Shown here one piece after another: positions 56,901 to 64,000 of a stretch of 64,000 nt of DNA. The DNA comes from Lantana camara (taxonomy: Eukaryota; Streptophyta; Magnoliopsida; Lamiales; Verbenaceae), in NCBI GenBank assembly GCA_037501455.1, contig CM074855.1, forward strand, positions 29,415,501 through 29,479,500. Reading direction: 5' to 3'. Position numbers and translations under genes: made by a program. Position 1 is the stretch's first letter, and each line of letters starts with the position of its first letter. Under the pieces are notes generated by a model. The model did not search any database and had not been told where the DNA came from. It saw only the letters and a list, made by a program, of their open reading frames with translations.

Positions 56901-59900
56901 CTAGCGTCCCTCAAGGACAAATACATGTACCTTATCAGATTATATTGCTTACTATCATAGTCCAACATCTCACTAATTAAGCCAATCAAACAGGATGATT
57001 GTAACTAATTTGCAGCGACTAAGATTTGTACAAATTAATTATCACCAATCGCCTAGAGTCAAGTTAAATCTCTCGATTATCAAATCAACCCTAAGTGTTA
57101 CGAAATTCATTCCAAATTTATAAGCATCTCTCGATTATCAAATAAATTTTAAACCACGTCAAAGGTGATGAAGCTTCAACATGTCAATAAATTTAATTTC
57201 ATAACATAAAAACAATTCATTGAAACTAACCATCAACAACTATATCAAGTCCATCATCATCCCCGCGACTAGGGGATTAGCTACTCACTATTATCAACAC
57301 AATAATAAGAATAGAGTCTAAAATTTTAATGCTCAAAAATAAATGTGATTGTTAAATTTAATCCCTATCATAAAGAAGTACTAAAAACTAAATTAAACGA
57401 TGTGAATTTGCATATTTGAAAATAGAAATATTTAAACTAAAGTGACATAGAAAAACCGAAAAATAGTCGTGATGAAGGAGATGCAAAATTGCTCCTATCT
57501 TCTGTCTTTTTCTCATACTCAGCTGCGCTCTCTCTGTTCTCCAACTCTCCTCTTGTGTTAGGGGTTTTTCGTGCCTTAAATACCTGTAGATGCATCCCTC
57601 TCTACAAGACATCAATGTATTGTTCAATGAATTCTCTTATTTTCACAAATATCATCACAAATGTAAATTCTAGCATCCCTCAAGAACAAATACATGTACC
57701 TTATCAGATTATATTGCTTATTCTCATAGTCCAACATCTCACTAATTAAGCCAATCAAACAGGATGATTGTAATTAATTAGCAGCGATTGAGATATGTGC
57801 AAGTCAATTATCACCAATTGCTTAGAGTCAAGTTAAATCTCTCGATTATCAAATAAACCATATGTGTTACGAAATTCATTCCAAATTTATAAGTATCTCT
57901 CGATTATGAAATAAATTTTAAACCACATTAAAGGTGATGAAGCTTCAACATGTCAATCAATTTAATTTCATAACATAAAAACCATTCATTGAAACTAACC
58001 ATCAACAACTATATCAAGTCCATCATCATCCCCGCGACTAGGGGATTAGCTACTCACTATTATCAACACAATAACAAGAATAGAGTCTAAAATATTCATG
58101 CTCATAAATAAATATGATTGTTCAATTTAATCCCAATCATAAACAAGTACTAAAAACTAAATTAATCGATGTGAATTTGCATACTTTGAAAATAGAAATA
58201 TTTAAACTAAAGTGACATAGAAAAACCGAAAAATAGTCGTGATGAAGGGAGATGCAAAATTGCTCCTCTCTTCTGTCTTTGTCTCGTACTCAACTGTGCT
58301 CTATCTATTCTCCAACTCTCCTCATGTGTTAGGGTTTTTTCGTGCCTTAAATACATGTAGATGCATCCCTCTCTACAAGACATCAATGTATTGTTCACTG
58401 AATTCTCTTATTTTCACAAATATCAGCACATATGTAAATTCTAGCGTCCCTCAAGGACAAATACATGTACCTTATCAGATTATATTGCTTACTCTCATAG
58501 TCCAACATCTCACTAATTATGCCAATCAAACAGGATGATTGTTATTAATTAGCAGCGACTAAGATATGTACAAGGCAATTATCACCAATTGCTTAGAGTC
58601 AAGTTAAATCTCTCGATTATCAAATAAACCCTAAGTGTTACGAAATTCATTCCAAATTTTTAAGCATCTCTCGATTATCAAATAAATTTTAAACCACGTT
58701 AAAGGTGATGAAGCTTCAACATGTCAATCAACTTAATTTCATAACATAAAAACCATTCATTGAAACTAACCATCAACAACTATATCAAGTTCATCATCAT
58801 CCCCGCGACTAGGGGATTAGCTACTCACTATTATCAACACAATAACAAGAATAGAGTCTAAAATATCCAGGCTCAAAAATAAATGTGATTGTTCAATTTA
58901 ATCCTAATCATAAACAAGTACCAAAAACTAAATTAAACGATGTGAATTTGCATATTTGAAAATAGAAATATTTAAACTAAAGTGACATAGAAAAACCGAA
59001 AAATAGTCGTGATGAAGGAGACGCAAAATTGCTTCTCTCTTCTGTCTTTGTCACATACTCAGCTGCGCTCTCTCTATTCTCCAACTCTCCTCTTGTGTTA
59101 GGGTTTTCTCGTGCCTTAAATACCTGTAGATGCATCCCTGTCTACAAGACATCAATGTATTGTTCAATGAATTCTCTTATTTTCACAAATATCATCACAT
59201 ATGTAAATTCTAGCGTCCCTCAAGGACAAATACATGTACCTTTTCAGATTATATTGCTTACTCTCATAGTCCAACATCTCACTAATTAAGCCAATCAAAC
59301 AGGATGATTGTAACTAATTTGCAGCGATTAAGATATGTACAAATTAATTATCACCAATCGCTTAGAGTCAAGTTAAATCTCTCGATTATGAAATAAACCC
59401 TAAGTGTTACGAAATTCATTCCAAATTTATAAGCATCTCTCGATTATCAAATAAATTTTAAACCACGTCAAAGGTGATGAAACTTCAACATGTCAATCAA
59501 TTAAATTCATATTATAAAAACCATTCATTGAAACTATCCATCAACAACTATATCAAGTCCATCATCATCCCCGCGACTAGGGGATTAGCTACTCGCTATT
59601 ATCAACACAATAATACGAATATAGTCTAAAATTTTCATGCTCAAAAATAAATGTGATTGTTCAATTTAATCCCAATCATAAGCAAGTACTAAAACCTAAA
59701 TTAAACGATGTGAATTTGCATATTTGAAAATAGAAATATTTAAACTAAAGTGACATAGAAAAACCGAAAAATAGTCGTGATGAAGGAGACGCAAAATTGC
59801 TCGTCTCTTCTGTCTTTGTCTCATACTCAATTGTGCTCTCTCTATTCTCCAACTCTCCTCTTGTGTTAGGGTTTTTTCGTGCCTTAAATACCTGTAGATG

Positions 59901-62900
59901 CATCCCTCTATACAAGATATCAATGTATTGTTCAATGAATTCTCTTATTTTCACAAATATCATCACATATGTAAATTCTAGCGTCCCTCAAGGACAAATA
60001 CATGTACCTTATCAGATTATATTGCTTACTCTCATAGTCCAACATCTCACTAATTAAGCCAATACAATAGAATGATTGTAACTAATTTGCAGCGACTAAG
60101 ATATGTACAAATTAATTATCACCAATTGCTTAGAGTCAAGTTAAATCTCTCGATTATCAAATAAACCCTAAGTGTTACGAAATTCATTCCAAATTTTTAA
60201 GCATCTCTCGATTGTCAAATAAATTTTAAACCACGTTAAAGGTGATGAAGCTTCAACATGTCAATCAATTTAGTTTCATAACATAAAAACCATTCGTTGA
60301 AACTATCCATCAACAACTATATCAAGTCCATCATCATCCCCGCGACTAGGGGATTAGCTACTCACTATTATCAACACAATAACTAGAATAGAGTCTAAAA
60401 TATTCATGCTCATAAATAAATATGATTGTTCAATTTAATCCCAATCATAAACAAGTACTAAAAACTAAAGTAAACGATGTGAATTTGCATACTTTGAAAA
60501 TAGAAATATTTAAACTAAAGTGACATACAAAAACCGAAAAATAGTCGTGATGAAGGGAGACGCAAATTTGCTCCTCTCTTCTGTCTTTGTCTCGTATTCA
60601 GCTGCACTCTCTCTATTCTCCAACTCTCCTCTTGTGTTAGGGTTTTTTCGTGCTTTAAATACCTGTAGATGCATCCCTCTCTACAAGACGTAAATGTATT
60701 GTTCAATAAATTCTCTTATTTTAACAAATATCATCACATATGTAAATTCTAGCGTCCCTCAAGGACAAATACATGTACCTTATCAGATTATATTGCTTAC
60801 TCTCATAGTCCAACATCTCACTAATTAAGCCAATCAAACAGGATGATTGTAACTAATTTGCAGCGACTAAGATATGTACAAATTAATTATCACCAATTGC
60901 TTAGAGTCAAGTTAAATCTCTCGATTATCAAATCAACCCTAAGTGTTACGAAATTCATTCCAAATTTATAAACATCACTCGATTATCAAATAAATTTTAA
61001 ACCACGTCAAAGTTGATGAAGCTTCAACATGTCAATCAATTTAATTTGATAACATAAAAACCATTCATTGAAACTATCCATCAACAACTTTATCAAGTCC
61101 ATCGTCATCCCCGCAATTAGGGGATTAGCTACTCACTAGTATCAACACAATAATAAGAATAGAGTCTAAAATTTTCATGCCCAAAAATAAATGTGATTGT
61201 TCAATTTAATCCCAACCATAAACAAGTACTAAAAACTAAATTAAACGATGTGAATTTGCATATTTGAAAATAGAAATATTTAAACTAAAGTGACATAGAA
61301 AAACCGAAAAATAGTCGTGATGAAGGAGACGCAAAATTGCTCCTCTCTTCTGTCTTTGTCTCATACTCAACTGTGCTCTGTCTATTCTCCAACTCTCCTC
61401 TTGTGTTGGGGTTTTTTCGTGCCTTAAATGCCTGTAGATGCATCCCTCTCTACAAGACATCAATGTATTGTTCAATGAATTCTCTTATTTTAACAAATAT
61501 CATCACATATGTAAATTCTAGCGTCCCTCAAGAACAAATACATATACCTTATCAAATTATATTGCTTACTCTCAAAGTCCAACATCTCACTAATTAAGCC
61601 AATAAAACAGGATGATTGTAATTAATTTGCAGCGACTAAGATATGTACAAATCAATTATCACCAATTGCTTAGAGTCAAGTTAAATCTCTCGATTATCAA
61701 ATAAACTCTAAGTGTTACGAAATTCATTCCAAATTTATAAGCATCTCTCGATTATCAAATAAATTTTAAACCACGTTAAAGGTGATGAAGCTTCAACATG
61801 TCAATCAATTTAGTTTCATAACATAAAAACCATTCGTTGAAACTATCCATCAACAACTATATCAAGTCCATCATCATCCCCGCGACTAGGGGATTAGCTA
61901 CTCACTATTATCAACACAATAACTAGAATAGAGTCTAAAATATTCATGCTCATAAATAAATATGATTGTTCAATTTAATCCCAATCATAAACAAGTACTA
62001 AAAACTAAATTAAACGATGTGAATTTGCATACTTTGAAAATAGAAATATTTAAACTAAAGTGACATACAAAAACCGAAAAATAGTCGTGATGAAGGGAGA
62101 CGCAAATTTGCTCCTCTCTTCTGTCTTTGTCTCGTATTCAGCTGCACTCTCTCTATTCTCCAACTCTCCTCTTGTGTTAGGGTTTTTTCGTGCTTTAAAT
62201 ACCTGTAGATGCATCCCTCTCTACAAGACGTCAATGTATTGTTCAATAAATTCTCTTATTTTAACAAATATCATCACATATGTAAATTCTAGCGTCCCTC
62301 AAGGACAAATACATGTACCTTATCAGATTATATTGCTTACTCTCATAGTCCAACATCTCACTAATTAAGCCAATACAATAGAATGATTGTAACTAATTTG
62401 CAGCGACTAAGATATGTACAAATTAATTATCACCAATTGCTTAGAGTCAAGTTAAATCTCTCGATTATCAAATAAACCCTAAGTGTTACGAACTTCATTC
62501 CAAATTTATAAGCATCTCTCGATTGTCAAATAAACTTTAAACCACGTCAAAGGTGATGAAGCTTCAACATGTCAATCAATTTAAATTCCTAACATAAAAA
62601 CCATTCATTGAAACTATCCATCAACAACTATATCAAGTCCATCATCATCCCCGCGACTAGGGGATTAGCTACTCACTATTATCAACACAATAATGAGAAT
62701 AGAGTCTAAAATTTTCATGCTAAAAAATAAACGTGATTGTTCAATTTAATCCCAACCATAAACAAGTACTGAAAATTAAATTAAACGATGTGAATTTGCA
62801 TATTTGAAAATAGAAATATTTAAACTAAAGTGACATAGAAAAACCGAAAAATAGTCGTGATGAAGGAGACGCAAAATTGCTCCTCTCTTCTGTCTTTGTC

Positions 62901-63195
62901 TCATACTCAACTTCGCTCTCTCTATTCTCCAACTCTCCTCTTGTGTTAGGGTTTTTTCGTGCCTTAAATACCTGTAGATTCATCCCTTTGTACAAGACAT
63001 CAATGTATTGTTCAATAAATTCTCTTATTTTCAAAAATATCATCACATATGTAAATTCTAGCGTCCCTCAAGGACAAATACATGTACCTTATCAGATTAT
63101 ATTGCTTACTCTCATAGTCCAACATCTCACTAATTAAGCCAATCAAACAGGATGATTGTAACTAATTTGCAGCGACTAAGATATGTACAAATTAA

Positions 63196-63506
63196 GGGAT
63201 AAATATTTTTTCCCATCCGAACTATGCCCGTTTTTGCAATTTACCATCCTAACAATTTTTCATTGCAAACCGCCATCCAACCTTTGCATTTGTAACAAAA
63301 CGCCATCTGAAGGTGGTTTGGTCTGACGTGTATGTTTTAGGAAAATGCCACGTGTCAATTTTTTTTCCCAAAACCACCAAAAAAAATGGTTTAGATGGCG
63401 TTTTGTCACAAATGCAAAGGTTGGATGGCAGTTTGCAATTAAAAATTGTTTGGATGGTAAATTGCAAAAACGGCCATAGTTCGGATGGGAAAAAATATTT
63501 ATCCCA
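63196..63506. mobile_element. Foldback MITE, Mutator-like (311 bp)
   Basis: Begins GGGATAAATATTTTTTCCC and ends with its inverse; the arms match over about 65 bp or more, so nearly the whole element folds back. It is flanked by a perfect 9-bp duplication ACAAATTAA (63187-63195, 63507-63515). The 9-bp duplication and long TIRs point to a Mutator-like element. A 76-91-codon frame on each strand is a by-product of the palindrome. Confidence 0.85.
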
Positions 63507-64000
63507 CAAATTAATTATCACCAATTGCTTAGAGTCAAGTTAAATCTCTCGATTATCAAATCAACCCTAAGTGTTACGAAATTCATTCCAAATTTATAAA
63601 CATCACTCGATTATCAAATAAATTTTAAACCACGTCAAAGTTGATGAAGCTTCAACATGTCAATCAATTTAATTTGATAACATAAAAACCATTCATTGAA
63701 ACTAACCATCAACAACTTTATCAAGTCCATCGTCATCCCCGCAATTAGGGGATTAGCTACTCACTAGTATCAACACAATAATAAGAATAGAGTCTAAAAT
63801 TTTCATGCCCAAAAATAAATGTAATTGTTCAATTTAATCCCAACCATAAACAAGTACTAAAAACTAAATTAAACGATGTGAATTTGCATATTTGAAAATA
63901 GAAATATTTAAACTAAAGTGACATAGAAAAACCCAAAAATAGTCGTGATGAAGGAGACGCAAATTTGCTCCTCTCTTCTGTCTTTGTCTCATACTCAACT

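Larger units (their letters stand above)
35447..64000. repeat. Tandem array of ~770-bp units (continues past window)
   Basis: The anchor GTCGTGATGAAGG (GTCGCGATGAAGG in the unit at 54391) recurs at 36076, 47391, 48161, 49734, 51312, 52081, 52851, 53621, 54391, 55160, 55928, 56698, 57466, 58236, 59006, 59774, 60544, 61314, 62084, 62854 and 63942. After subtracting insertions every interval is 768-771 bp, so there are 21 anchor copies. Units are roughly 90-95% alike by eye. Each contains a plus-strand frame of about 86 codons and a minus-strand frame of about 60-80 codons, but these vary freely in amino acids and are not convincing genes. On the minus strand a TATTTAAGG box followed by AAAACCCTAACACAAGAGG resembles an LTR promoter/leader. 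Insertions at 36098-46636, 48601-49396, 50173-50973 and 63196-63506 interrupt it. Confidence 0.92.

Noticed and set aside
46600..63150. Repeated ~86-codon plus-strand frame (opening MLLSSVF) in almost every array unit as a gene family
   Set aside because: It follows from near-identical repeat units with few stops. Amino-acid changes are frequent and unpatterned, start contexts vary, and an overlapping minus-strand frame is equally persistent.

Overview
The window is repeat-dense DNA from a flowering plant, probably a eudicot. The grounds are Ty1/copia and Ty3/gypsy-type LTR elements with TGGTATCAGAGCC (initiator-Met tRNA) primer sites, a CACTACAAGAAA-type CACTA element, hAT and Mutator-like MITEs, a plant-type organelle gyrase B exon pair, and AT-rich intergenic DNA. 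I find no intact host gene, tRNA or rRNA gene. The species cannot be read from the sequence.

Left half (1-34668): a stack of nested insertions. The oldest layer is a minus-strand copia-type LTR (LTR-C), now in pieces at 11658-12420, 17762-17851, 25120-25278 and 34659-34668. It was split by (i) a plus-strand related LTR (LTR-B, 1-1287 and 11438-11657), itself split by a very young copia element (1288-11437, TSD ATCCC) with gag-pol interrupted by one stop codon; (ii) a non-autonomous CACTA element (12421-17761, TSD AGT) carrying a captured piece of a DNA gyrase B gene; (iii) a solo gypsy-type LTR (17852-25119) containing a second solo LTR (18490-21034, TSD AGTTA) and a hAT element (21386-22430); and (iv) a full-length but non-coding gypsy-type element, E2 (25279-34658, TSD ATTCC, both LTRs 2894 bp and nearly identical).

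Right half (34669-64000): a short remnant with a LINE reverse-transcriptase fragment, then a tandem array of ~770-bp units from about 35447 past the window end (21 anchor copies). The array is interrupted by an older gypsy-type element, E1 (36098-46636, TSD CGCAA), which holds a solo LTR (39073-42087, TSD CATTT); by one hAT MITE present at the identical site in two adjacent units (48601-49396 and 50173-50973); and by a foldback MITE (63196-63506).

The main unexplained signal is a shared architecture of five otherwise diverged gypsy-type LTRs. Each has one cluster of 3-6 short palindromes (5-9 bp arms, mostly a 4-6-base centre) about 0.9-1.5 kb from the LTR 5' end, and the palindrome sequence differs completely between families. 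Downstream all five share a splice-donor-like AGGTGAGGTTT motif, a small stem-loop with a 5-base loop, a GCTTCCGC word and a common terminal block. Comparable arm-compensated hairpins stand before the polypurine tract of E1 and E2 and in the long leader of the copia element. This looks like selection for, or a mutational process that preserves, dyad symmetry rather than sequence.
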